A DNA stretch of 64,000 nucleotides from NCBI RefSeq assembly GCF_030272615.1, contig NC_081415.1, forward strand, positions 626,511,740 through 626,575,739, written 5' to 3'. Numbering within the stretch: the first letter of the stretch is position 1; every line of letters starts with the position of its first letter. Both the position numbers and the translations under genes were made by a program. The notes beneath the pieces are model-generated. The model saw only the letters and a program-made list of their open reading frames with translations, had not been told where the DNA came from and made no database searches. The DNA is from Cryptomeria japonica. Its lineage: Eukaryota > Streptophyta > Pinopsida > Cupressales > Cupressaceae. Of this stretch, positions 1 to 10,220 are shown piece after piece.

Positions 1-116
1 TGTGTAATGCTTTGCCGGTATAATGTCTTGCCGGTGCCATAGGATTGCAAGGTTGTCATCAATGACAAAACCTTCAATCACACACTATGTCTCATTGGAG
101 TGTCCATATGCCAACA
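1..116 (-). repeat. Element I 3' LTR, U3 edge only (cut by window start)
   Basis: Matches 4754-4869 base for base with only a few changes. On the minus strand it begins TGTTGGCATATGG directly after a purine tract. It contains TTGTCATCAATGACAA (plus strand, 52-67), a near-palindrome shared with every other Copia-type LTR here. The remainder of the LTR lies outside the window. Confidence 0.85.
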
Positions 117-142
117 ATCTCCCCCTTTGGCATTGATGGCAA
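117..142 (-). promoter_or_regulatory. Polypurine tract of element I
   Basis: The minus strand reads CCAAAGGGGGAGAT directly before the LTR TG. This is the expected site of plus-strand DNA priming in LTR elements. The next bases contain GCCATCAATG, the complementary arm of the LTR near-palindrome. Further PPT-like tracts lie at about 205-216 and 258-283. Confidence 0.75.
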
Positions 143-319
143 CACTCGAGAAATTTCAAAAAGATATCCAAAAATGTGTAGACCAAAAAATTTAAAAAAG
201 GTGAGTGACTCCCCCTGAGCATATGATCCCTGTGTTTTTGAATTTTCTCATCCTACTACTCCCCCTTTGGCATCAATGACAAAGGTTTGTAGAGTTTGTA
301 GTTATACCGGTCCATAACC

Positions 320-3300
320 TCAACCTTGTAGCTGGGTAGTTATTATCTGAAAAAGATCTCCCAAAATTAAGTTTATACCATCCATAAACTTCTTACTGTC
401 TTTTATTGCTGTCTCAGTTCTTTTTACAGTGCCGGTGAGATGCTGCAAATGCTCTGTCGGTGTTTTACTTCCCTGTGTTAATGCCTCTGAGATTTCCTTC
501 CGCAGAGATGCTAAATAGTCCAATCTTGGACTTAGTTTAGATCTCAAATGTTTTGCCTTGTTTATTATTCTCTCTTTCTCTCTTTCCAATTTGAGCAATT
601 CTTCCTCAAAATTTGCTATCTTCTCTTCAAAAACTGATAATGAATCAGGTGAGTTGAAAAAATTGTTTGCAAGTTTATTTATCTCATCCTATGCCTTGCT
701 TATTTTCTTGTCAATATCTATAGTCAAAAGGTTTGTTTTACATGTATCTTTATACAGATTCTTGTACTCTTTTAACAAACTACATAGTTCCGATAGAAGT
801 GTGTCAAAATCTTTGTTACACTTCTTTATTCCTTCCTCAAAGAATTTCTGTTTCTCCTTTTCTACAATTTCCTTTACGGATTCTACCTTTATTTGCTCAA
901 AATTTCTAGAAATATATTTACATAGTGTATCCAACTGTCCTAAAGAATCTTTATTGTCTATATTACAATTAGGAGCTATTGATTTCAAAAATGGGATTGA
1001 ATCATCTATTGCTTTGTAAGCTTGTGAGCTATAATCAGTTATTTTCTTGATGGATTCAAGTAATACCTTAGTCACATTTGATGGTGACCCAACAAACTAA
1101 GTACCGGTGGAAGTGACCATGCTTGTATTGACCTCTGGCAGGTTAGTTTGTGTCTGCATTTCCTTAAGCACTGGTTTTCCTACTTCATTTCTTACCGGTG
1201 GGATTTGTTCTGGTGCCTTTAGCTCTATCGGTTTCTCTGTTTGTGCTTTAGATTCCATCTTTTTCCCTGTATCCACTGCCGGTTACTCTGTATTTCCTAT
1301 TACCGAAGCTCACTAGCCATATCTGTCTTATCTGTTGTATCTTTATCTACCACTATGTTGATCTTTTGAGTATCAACATTCACAGTATATAAGACTTCAG
1401 GATTAGTATTGCCATCCTCTATATCCATGCTCTCAGTTGCTGGTTGATCTTCAGTAGTTGTTGATTTTACGAGTGGAGTATTTAAAGGAGGTGGGGGTAA
1501 ATTGTCTCTAACCTTGATACTTGGTGGTCCACCAACTTTACCTTTCCCCTTGTCTCTATCTTTTTGATAAACTTTTATAGGTTTGGGGTTCCTGAACTCT
1601 TCTTGTTTTTCTTTCTCAACCAAGAATATATCCCATCCATCTTCTATTTCCTCTGTCACTTCATTAACTCTTCCTGCCATTAGTGAAATCTACCGGTGTG
1701 TAGTAGAGAATACTGACCGGTTTGCTTGAGCAATTAGGTCATCAATTTGTTTAGGTGAGTTTACCGGATATACAACAAGTAATTTCTCAATTTTTATTTT
1801 CTTATCCAATTCTATCACTGCCTGTCTTCTTGCCTCTAGTCTTTGAAATAATTCTTCTGGAATTTCATTGACTACTTCCATCAAAAACTTCTTGTACATA
1901 TCCATATGTAATATAACACTATTTTCTACTTGTTCTTTCTCATCAGCTGTTAAAGTGTCATATATTTTCTCTATGTTCTTCAGTTTTCCTTCCTCTATGA
2001 TTTCATTTAACAAAATTTCCAGAGGTGCCAAGTCAGTTGTGGTCTTTTTCTTTTTCTTAGGGGTCAGCTTCTTTTTAGGTGTGACCTTTCTGACCAGAGA
2101 TCTCACAGCTTGTTGCTTCTGCCTTGTCCTTCTAGGTGAAGGAGTGGTTGCTAGTGAGGGATCTCTTTTCCTAACAACTCTTTTAAAAGTTGCTGGTATA
2201 TCTCCTTCTGAGGAAGTACCTATCGGTGATAGATGAGCTTCAGGTTGTGGGTCTGCCAACTCATCTTCAGTTATGCCAGTTTTCATTAATATATCTTCCT
2301 TTATGGCTTTTGCTTGTCTGGATCCTTTCCTCACAACTGTCTCAACCTTTTTCACTCTTTTCTTAGATTGAATTTGACTTTCTATGGTCTCAGCACTACC
2401 AAATACTTCTTCCTTTGGTTCATTGGGGGCTTCCAGAAGTGCTTTGGCATAAGTTTCCACTATGTGGTCATTTGTTTCATAGCCCATTTCTGTTACCCAG
2501 ATTGTCCTAGGGATGACTGCTTCCATCCATATTTCATCCTTTTTGATTACAAAACATATATCATCCTTGTATTTGTTGACAATTTCCTGTGATAGTTTGA
2601 TTCTTTTGTTCATTCTGACCTTTAGTGCTTGAAAATACTCATTGATATTCTTTTCCTTGTTTTCACCCATGTTGTTGAATATGTTTGATAATTGTTTTCC
2701 TATCGGTATGCCAAATCCAAAATCTTTAAGTCCTATACCGGGAACCTATTTTGTTATATGTAGCATTAAGCATACAAGTAGATTTCCAAATCTAAAAGTT
2801 CCTTTCTTATCCTTCTTGATTTTGCCTAAGTTATCAATCAACTCATCTTTTAACCATTCACATACATCAATTTTCACATTTTCTTTTACCATATCATGAG
2901 CACTCTTAATGCATAAACTGGAAACTGAGTTGAGTCTATTTGCATGAGTTGCTTTGTACCCTAAAATCATACTAACAAATCTAAAATTTATATCGGTCAC
3001 ATCATTAACCCTTAGAGACCTTCTGTTTGATGTTGCACCAGTTAAGTTCATTACTAGGTCATTGGAGACCTTCTTAGTCTTGATGGGTCTGTTACTGGTG
3101 GAAGGTAACCCTATTACTACTTTCACAACTTCCTTTGTAATTTTGTGAACTGAATCAAGCCAAAAGAATGAACCATGTACCCTGCTTAAAACTATCCTAA
3201 TCACTTCCTTGGGAAATTCAGGAATGCAGAGGATTTCAGTGAATCCTAGGGTTTCAAAAACTTTATATTCAGGTTTTACATTTCCAAAATTGTCACATAT

Positions 3301-3534
3301 AACAGTCTTATACATGTTTTTAATTTCTTCATCTCCTAATTCCTCTATGTTGCAATGGATATAGATTCTAGGATCTTCTACATAAACAACTCCTTTTGGA
3401 ATTTGGGAAAAAGCACCTGTATTGTCATCTTTCTTAGCTACCTCGGGAACTAGCTGAAATACGGGCCTAGGGCATTTTATAACCTCGACTACTGTAGGGT
3501 TTTCTATGAATTCAGGTGCAGAGGAGGATGCCAT
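320..3534 (-). pseudogene. ORF2 of element I: large unrecognised retroelement protein
   Basis: About 1070 codons from ATG at 3534, interrupted by in-frame stops near 2744, 1690, 1150 and 687 and a frameshift near 1300. I do not recognise the family with certainty. Residues 1-290 form a conserved globular region (FPKEVIRIVLSRVHGSF, then IGLPSTSNRP, then VSMILGYKATHANRLNS) that loosely recalls plant-transposon-associated domains next to gag-like genes. A lysine-rich stretch near residue 490 (RKVTPKKKLTPKKKKK) looks like a nuclear-localisation or nucleic-acid-binding segment. The middle is Pro/Thr/Lys-rich, and the last 250 residues are heptad-like coiled coil. No RT, integrase or protease motif is present. 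A second copy lies at 11290-13115 with matching order, for example SILGYK-type and EEL..LEARR blocks. The first stop (ITK-stop-VPG) fits a Gln codon mutated by C-to-T. A structural or host-interaction role is speculation. Confidence 0.7.
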
Positions 3535-3839
3535 GATGATAAATACCTTTTTCTGCCTTTGGATGGATTGATTGCTGAAATGCTTTGCCTCTTTGCTCGA
3601 AATGCCTTAGCTCTGGAGATTTCGTACTCTTCAAATGTTTGAATGCTTGGTGAAGTGAAATGGAGCCAAAACCTTATTTTATAAAGTCTTTTCCGCTACC
3701 TACCACATTAATTGCTTGCCGGTAATGTATTAGCTTAACCTTATTTGCCAGTAATGAGTGATTTTCAACTTCTTTTCTCTAACCGAGGGAATAATAGCAC
3801 ATGTGTCATTAGATTGCCAAACCCTCAAGATAATTTTCT

Positions 3840-4080
3840 TCAATTAGATGAAGAACTTCCTACCGGTGGAGCATTGCTTTGTCCTACTGGCGGAGCATCA
3901 TATTGTCCTGCCAGTGGAGCAATTGTTGGTTCTACCGGTGGAGGAGTATTCCCAATATTTAGATCAGCTTTTCTAATCCATTGCTTTGAGAATTATTTCT
4001 TAACCTCTTCAACCTTTTCTTTACCTTTCAAGCTAGTACTTTTGTTGTCTACCGGTGTACCTTTACTTCTACATAAAGTA
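3840..4080 (-). pseudogene. gag C-terminal fragment of element I
   Basis: On the minus strand the reading begins with the end of a zinc knuckle (CRSKGTPVDN) and runs through a Lys/Glu stretch, one in-frame stop, then a Pro-Val-Gly repeat (APPVGQSNAPPVG) to a stop at 3840-3842. It aligns with the end of the fourth knuckle (CRSKNPPVGN) of element II near 13675. Everything upstream of this knuckle is deleted. About 300 bp of non-coding sequence separates it from the ORF2 start, as in element II. Confidence 0.6.
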
Positions 4081-4596
4081 ACAGTGTACCGGTATGCAAG
4101 AATTAATGTAATAAACAGAATAAAAAACATCCACATGAAAAGAACACCATAACACAAGATGTTTAACGAGGAAACCCGGTGTGGGAAAAACCTCGGTGGG
4201 ATTTGTGACCCACAATATTCACTTACTGGCCAATAAGAGAATATTACTTACAATAGGGGCCTGCACATGCAGGAAGGCCAACTGCCTAGAGCACACTGCT
4301 CAATAAGAAGTCACACTGACTTACAATGAGGATTATGCTAATCCAATATTCTGTATTGCTTTACAATAGCATCTTCAATGCTAGATTCAGTACCGGTTCT
4401 TGTTCTGTTCTTTACATATACCCTTGACCTATAATTCACACATTAGGTCTGCCTAATAATTTTCTTTATGCTTCCTATCCATGTCTTACAAATGTCTACA
4501 ATGATCTCTTTTATATACTAGAGTCATTTTACAATTTGCCAAGTCAGCTTACAATAATAAACAAAATATTACATATCAAAAATCCTATCGGCCTCT

Positions 4597-4656
4597 GTGC
4601 CGGTATACATCTTTTCTTTTGTGCCGGTGTACATCTTTTCTTTTGTGCCGGTGCCG
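4597..4656 (-). repeat. 24-bp tandem repeat with GCCGGTG motif in element I LTR
   Basis: Two and a half copies of a 24-bp unit, GTGCCGGT followed by ACATCTTTTCTTTT, at 4597-4620, 4621-4644 and a partial from 4645. It lies in U3, where promoter or enhancer repeats are common. Confidence 0.8.
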
Positions 4657-4700
4657 TTGTAGAGTGATCTTGCTGATGCCGGTGCACTGTTTTGCTTGAA

Positions 4701-4812
4701 TAATGCTTTTCCTGTAGAATGTCTTGCTGGTGCCATAGGATTGCAAGGTTGTCTGTGTAATGCTTTGCTGGTATAATGTCTTGCCGGTGCCATAGGATTG
4801 CAAGGTTGTCAT
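4701..4812 (-). repeat. 58-bp tandem duplication in element I LTR
   Basis: Two copies of a unit containing GTGCCATAGGATTGCAAGG, at 4701-4754 and 4759-4812. The right copy recurs at the window start (about 5-58) in the 3' LTR. Confidence 0.8.
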
Positions 4813-4869
4813 CAATGACAAAACCTTCAATCACACACAATGTCTCATTGGAGTGTCCATATGCCAACA

Positions 4870-5674
4870 ACCCACAATCAAATGATACTACTGTAGATAG
4901 TAAGTGTACATAAATGGGGTCTGCACATGCAGAAAGTCCAACAGCCTAGAGCTCACCGCTCAATCTTAAAATGGGAGTCACACTGACTACAGTTGGATGG
5001 TTAAATCCAATAAGAATGTACTGCACAAAATAACATCTTCATATGCTAGATTCAGTACCGGTGTAATGCTGATATGCTTATACAAAAACCTAACTTCACT
5101 TTCAAATAATGTCTTCGTGTATTCCTCTGCTTGATCTCGCATATACCTTCACACAATTCTTTTTTGCATTCCACACTTGATCTTTCAAATAAGATCTTAC
5201 ATTTATACCATACCCTAAGACTAATTTTGGTAGGTCCGCTCTACAAGATATTACAATAAAAATATTTTACATACAATATAATATCCGATGCAATAACTGA
5301 TTGAACATGTTGGCTTAATTCATTTAGATCAATAATAAATCATCTCCATAGCGTGTCATGCTGATCTGGAAAAGATAAACCTGCCGGTGTAACCCAGATA
5401 ACCTGGACCTATTTGCTGGTAAAAACAAATATGCAAATATATATATACCAATGATTAATTCTTCAAAACAAAGTGTCCACATGATGTCTTCAACATTACC
5501 AAGTGTCTTCCATATCATTCCAAATACCGGTGAACATTATATCCTGCTGGTGAACCATATACCAGTAACTGTTGCATAGTTTACTTGGTTGTCGGTGAAT
5601 GTTGCTGGATCTCCAAAGTGCTTGTTTTCAGTAGGTGTTGACATCAATGACAAAACCATGCCAAAATACCAACA
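4870..5674 (-). repeat. Copia I 3' LTR (lacks terminal 261 bp)
   Basis: Homologous to 10482-11286. It begins on the minus strand with TGTTGGTATTTTGGCATGG right after the PPT, and stops abruptly at 4870 against the element I LTR. The missing U5 part (equivalent of 10221-10481) should lie left of the window if element I is a nested insertion. Confidence 0.85.
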
Positions 5675-5700
5675 ATCTCCCCCTTTGGCATTGATGGCAA
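5675..5700 (-). promoter_or_regulatory. Polypurine tract of Copia I
   Basis: The minus strand reads GCCAAAGGGGGAGAT immediately before the 3' LTR TG. Additional purine tracts of the same type (CCCAGGGGGAG or CAAAGGGGGAGAG) occur at about 5766-5782, 5858-5880 and 5918-5930, in the 330 bp between the pol stop and the LTR. Confidence 0.8.
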
Positions 5701-6009
5701 CACAAGATGGAAAAACCATCAAAGTGCCAAAATAGAAATACCAAATACCAAAAACCAACAATCTCCATTTCTCCCCCTGGGAGAAACATGTGTTTATCCA
5801 AAGATTTATTTTCAATACCCATCTCTCCTCAAAAGATAATATGTTTTTCAATAGATATCTCTCCCCCTTTGACATCAAATGCCAAAGCTACAAAATTCAA
5901 GTCCATACAAAATACCAACTACTCCCCCTGGGAAGTAACTTCCTATTCAAATATCGGAATAAAGATTTGTCCTTTTTAATTCTACCGGTTGATGACAATC
6001 ATCAACTAT

Positions 6010-9000
6010 CTAAGTCTCTACCAGTGGTGGTATGACTCCAAGTTGATCTCTAAGATATTCAAAAGTCTCCTTAGGCAAAGATTTTGTGAAAATATCTGCA
6101 AGCTATTCTTTAGTATTCACATAAACCAGTTTTATCTCCTTTTCTTCAACTTTTTCCCTTAGAAAATTCAGTTTGATAGAAACATGTTTTGTTTTAGAAT
6201 GTAATACTAGATTCTTAGATATATCAATTGCTTCAGTGTTATCGCAATATATAGTAATGGGTTCCTTGCATTTTACCTTTATGTCTTTCAACATTTGCTT
6301 AAGCCATAATACCTGCGTACAGTTAGTTGCTGCTGCAACATATTCTGATTCTGCTGTTGATAAAGATGTACAACTCTGTTTCTTACTCAACCAAGAAACT
6401 AATCTCTTTCTAAGAAAGAATTCTCCTCCAGTGGTGCTCTTTCTATCATCCACATCTCCTGCCCAATTTGCATCTGTGTATGCATATAGGTCAAAATTTT
6501 CATCTCTAGGATACCATAATCCAAGATTTGCCGTGCCTTGTAAGTACCGAAAAATCCTTTTCACTACTGATTCATGATTTTCCCTAGGATTACTCTGAAA
6601 TCTAGAAACAACACATACTGCATTCATAATATCAGGCCTGGTTTGTGTTAAATACAATAAACCTCCTATCATAGATTTGTATCTAGTTGGATTAATAGGT
6701 GTAGATTCATCCCTTTGAGATAGTTTGTCATTTGTAGTCATAGGTGTGCTTACCGGTTTAGAGTTCTCCATCCCAAATTTCTTTAGCAATTCTCTCAAGT
6801 ACTTAGATTGACTAAAAAATATACCTTTATCAGTCTGTGAAATTTGCAATCCTAAAAAGAATTTTATTTCTCCAATCAAAGACATTTCAAATTCTTGCTG
6901 CATTTTAAGAGAAAATTCTCTACATAATCCATCTTCTCCTCCAAAGATTATATCATCAACAAATACTTCAATAATCAAGATGTCATCATTAGTTATTTTG
7001 TAATATAAATTTCTATCTGCATTTCCTTTAGTAAAACCAATCTTTAAAAGATACTTATCCAACCTTGCATACCAAGCTCTTGGGGCTTGTTTCAATCCAT
7101 ACAGAGCTTTTCTTAACCTGCAAACCATATCATTGTCATCTGTCAAAGAAAATCCATCAGGTTGTTCAATATATACTTCTTCTTCAAGATCTCCATTCAA
7201 AAATGCACATTTAATATCCATTTGATAAACTTTATAGTCCTTGTGAGCTGCAAAAGCCAAGAATAATCTAATTGCCTCAATTCTGGCTACCAGTGCAAAG
7301 GTTTCATTGTAATCAACTCCTTCTTTCTGAGAATATCCCTTACACACTAGTCTTGCTTTATTTCTGACAACCTTACCGTCTTCATTAAGTTTGTTTGTAA
7401 ATACCCATTTGGTTCCAATTACATTTTTATCTTTAGACTGGGGAACTAATGTCCAAGTATTATTTTTCTCAATTTGTCCTAATTCTTCTTCCATAGCTTT
7501 AATCCAAAATTTATCTTCACAAGCCTCATTGATAGATGATGGTTCAATTTGAGAAATAAGACATACCTCTTCATTTGCCAATCTTCCTCTTGTCATAACT
7601 CCTTTAAATTTGTTTCCAATTATCTGATCTTCAGAATGATTCAATCTTACATACCGGGGTGTCTTAGTTTGCTATTGTTCTTCAATTACTGTGGAATCCT
7701 TTGATGATACCGGAGTAACTGGATCTTCATTTTATACCGGTGGATTCAGTATAGGTTCATTTGTCACAATTTCTGTTGCCGGTTCAAAGTCTATATACCT
7801 TGAAGTTCCTCTGAATTGTTCATCAATCTTTACATTTGTACTCTCAACAATTTTCTACAATCTCTTATTAAAACATCTATATCCCTTGCTCTTACATAAA
7901 TAACCAAGAAATATTCCTTCATCACTTCTAGGATCAAATTTTCCAACATACTCATCTCTTCTAATATAACATTTACTTCCAAAAATTCTGAAATACTTAA
8001 GAGTAGGAGTATTACCAAACCATAGTTCATGAGGGGTCTTATCGGTTTCACCTTTGATGTGAACTTTGTTGAATGTATAGACAGTAGTGCTAACTGCCTC
8101 TCTCCAATAAACATGTGGTAGATTTTCTTCTGATAACATACTTCTTGCTACATCCAAGATAGTTCTGTTTTTCCTTTCAACAATTCCATTCTACTGCGGT
8201 GTCCGAGGTGCTGATAACTGTCTTCTGATTCCATTCACTTCGCAAAATGTATTAAAGTCCTTAGATGTGAATTCTCCTCCTTGATCTGATCTTAAACATT
8301 TGATTTTCTTACCGGTTTCATTTTCAACCATTGCTTTGAATAGTTTGAACTTTCCAAGTGCTTCTGATTTCTCTCTGAGAAAAGTAACCCAACATATTCT
8401 AGAATAATCATCAATAATTAGCATGAAATATCTATCACCTTGTAAGCTTTTAGTTCTAGCTGGACCACATAAATCAGTGTTAATTAAATCAAGAGAATTA
8501 TTGGATTTTTCTGGAATACCTATTGAAACTAGCTCTAACTTGTTTTCCAAATTGACATTCCTTACAAATTGTATTATGAGGTTTCACAATTTTAGGTAGA
8601 TCTCTAACTGCCTTAGAAGTATTGATTTTTACCATGCAATCAAAGTTTACATGACATAGTCTCTTATGCCATAACCAACTTTCATCTATATGTGCAATTA
8701 AGCTTGCCTTTTAACTGTTATTCAAATGAAAGATATTGCCTCTAGTCTGATTATCGGTTGCAATTTCCAAACCAGTTCTATTCATGATTTTGCATTTTCC
8801 ATTTTTAAATTGTAACTGAAATTCCTTCTCAACTAATTGACAAACACTTAAATGATATGCTTTAATCCTTCAACATAGTAGACATTGTCAGTGTTATGCT
8901 TACCATCAAGAGATATTGAACCCTTACCTTTGATTGAACAGGCTTTGTCATCTCCAAATCTTACTAAACCTCCATTGTATTCTTGAAAGTTCAAGAATTT

Positions 9001-10164
9001 ACCTTTGTCTCCAGTCATGTGATGTGAGCATCCGGAGTCAATGATCCATTCATCCTTTGTTTCAACTTTAGCTGCTAGGGCTTGTTCTATGGGTTGAGCA
9101 ATAGGTGCCAGTTGATCTTCTGTTATAGCAACAAAAACCCATCCATTGTCTACTGGATCCTCATCAGAATCATCAGTCACACCTTCATCAACAATGTAAC
9201 AAGATTTGTCTTTGTTCTTCTTAAATCTGTATCTCTGATATTTAGGATTAGGCTTGTATGTTCTTCTAGCTTCTTCTCTTAGTCTATCATGTCTATCAGG
9301 GCATCTTGAAGCCATATGACCAATCTTATTGTAGTTAAAACATTTAAAGGGTGCTTTACCTTCATACTTACTTCCAATTGGACCTTTTGGCATTTTCTTT
9401 GCAAATAATGCTTCAAGTTCTTCAAGCTCTTCATTCTCCTTTCTGGATTCTTCAAGTTCTCTTGCATAAAAGGCTCTCTAGTCTGATTTGTCAAATGATG
9501 GAGCAGATGATGTTAATGCTTTAAAGGCCAAATCTGTCTTTATAGTAGCAACATGACCAAATTCCTCAATTTCAAAGGCTGAAAGTTTTCCAATTAATGT
9601 ATCTCTAGTTACTGATGTATTAGGCATTGTTCTCAACTCATTTATAGAAGTAACCTTCATTTTATATGCTGGTGGCAAACCTCTTAAGATTTTTGAAACA
9701 ATTTCATCCTCACTCAAAGTTCCTCCACAACATTTAATTCCCAAAAAAATTTCATTTACTCTTTCCATAAAAGCAGAAATCCTTTCATCTTCTTCCATTT
9801 TTAGATGTTCATACCTGACTTGGAAGCTTTCAAGTTTTGCAATCTTAACTATGGAATCTCCTTCATTCAGTGTTTCCAAATGATCCCAAATAGCTTTAGC
9901 AGTAGACCTATCTGATAATCCCATGATTTGTTGATCTAATAATGCGCTCAAAAGTGATTCTCTTGCTTTGCATTCATTCTCTTCATCTTTGGCTAAGGTA
10001 GTTGGAGCAGTCTGACCAGCTACAGTAGCAGTATAACCATTCTTTGTAACTTCCCAGATGTCTTTACCAATGAAATTCAGATGTGTCTCCATTCTGATCT
10101 TCCATATCCCATAGTTGGTTCCATCAAGTTTAGGACTGTCCTTCCTAAAGTAATTTGTAGACAT
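6010..10164 (-). pseudogene. gag-pol: Copia I gag-pol polyprotein (decayed)
   Basis: About 1385 codons from ATG at 10164, only 43 nt from the PBS, to a stop at 6010-6012. Gag (10164-9480) has a DUF4219/UBN2-type body beginning YFRKDSPKLDGTNYGIW. The zinc knuckle CFNYNKIGHMASRC is near 9320 and protease DSGCSHHMTG near 9025. Integrase (about 8500-7900) has NTDLCGP and LRSDQGGEF. RT (7500-6700) has FVDDIIFGG, and RNase H has [17 protein letters not shown] and CDNTEAID. Segments fall in one frame except about 8850-8530, which is shifted by compensating indels. In-frame stops lie near 9478, 8189, 7855, 7731, 7672 and 6103. Several interrupt conserved Gln positions (for example PQ-stop-NG and TKE-stop-LADIF), fitting C-to-T decay. 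Not functional as it stands. Confidence 0.93.
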
Positions 10165-10206
10165 TGGATCTCCTCAAGTTGTTAAACTTCTGCAAAAGAG
10201 GACTAA

Positions 10207-10218
10207 GCTCTGATACCA
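10207..10218 (-). promoter_or_regulatory. Primer-binding site, tRNA-Met type (Copia I)
   Basis: The minus strand reads TGGTATCAGAGC, complementary to the 3' end of plant initiator tRNA-Met, 2 nt inside the 5' LTR. Confidence 0.92.
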
Positions 10219-10220
10219 AT

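Larger units (their letters stand above)
1..4869 (-). mobile_element. Element I: pol-less LTR retrotransposon (gag tail + ORF2), internally deleted
   Basis: Minus-strand LTR element. Positions 1-116 and 4754-4869 are near-identical copies of the same LTR edge, each ending CCAACA on the plus strand. Between them, in minus-strand order, are a U5-truncated 5' LTR, a short gag C-terminal fragment, a large ORF (ORF2), and a PPT next to the 3' LTR. No protease, RT, RNase H or integrase is present. The PBS and most of gag are missing; the junction near 4081-4090 joins gag directly to LTR. The right edge abuts a Copia I 3' LTR that lacks its last 261 bp, so element I probably inserted into that LTR; the rest would lie left of the window. 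Non-autonomous use of another element's enzymes is inferred. Confidence 0.8.
4081..4869 (-). repeat. Element I 5' LTR, truncated at its U5 end
   Basis: The minus-strand start (plus 4869) is the CCAACA edge shared with 111-116. The core at about 4155-4215 (GAGGAAACCC, then GGGAAAAACCTCGGTGGG) matches the conserved core of other Copia-type LTRs here. The expected U5 end with its G-run hairpin and tRNA-Met PBS is absent; gag sequence starts instead near 4081. The exact inner boundary is uncertain by about 10 bp. Confidence 0.65.

Noticed and set aside
3745-4152. 135-aa plus-strand ORF rich in Gly
   Set aside because: It is the shadow of the antisense gag tail; the minus strand aligns with element II gag and explains the Pro-Val-Gly repeats.
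4597-4812. Possible CRISPR-like repeat array
   Set aside because: Repeats are contiguous tandem copies without unique spacers, inside a plant LTR.
6173-6577. 134-aa plus-strand ORF
   Set aside because: Lies opposite the well-supported Copia RNase H coding sequence; no domain of its own.
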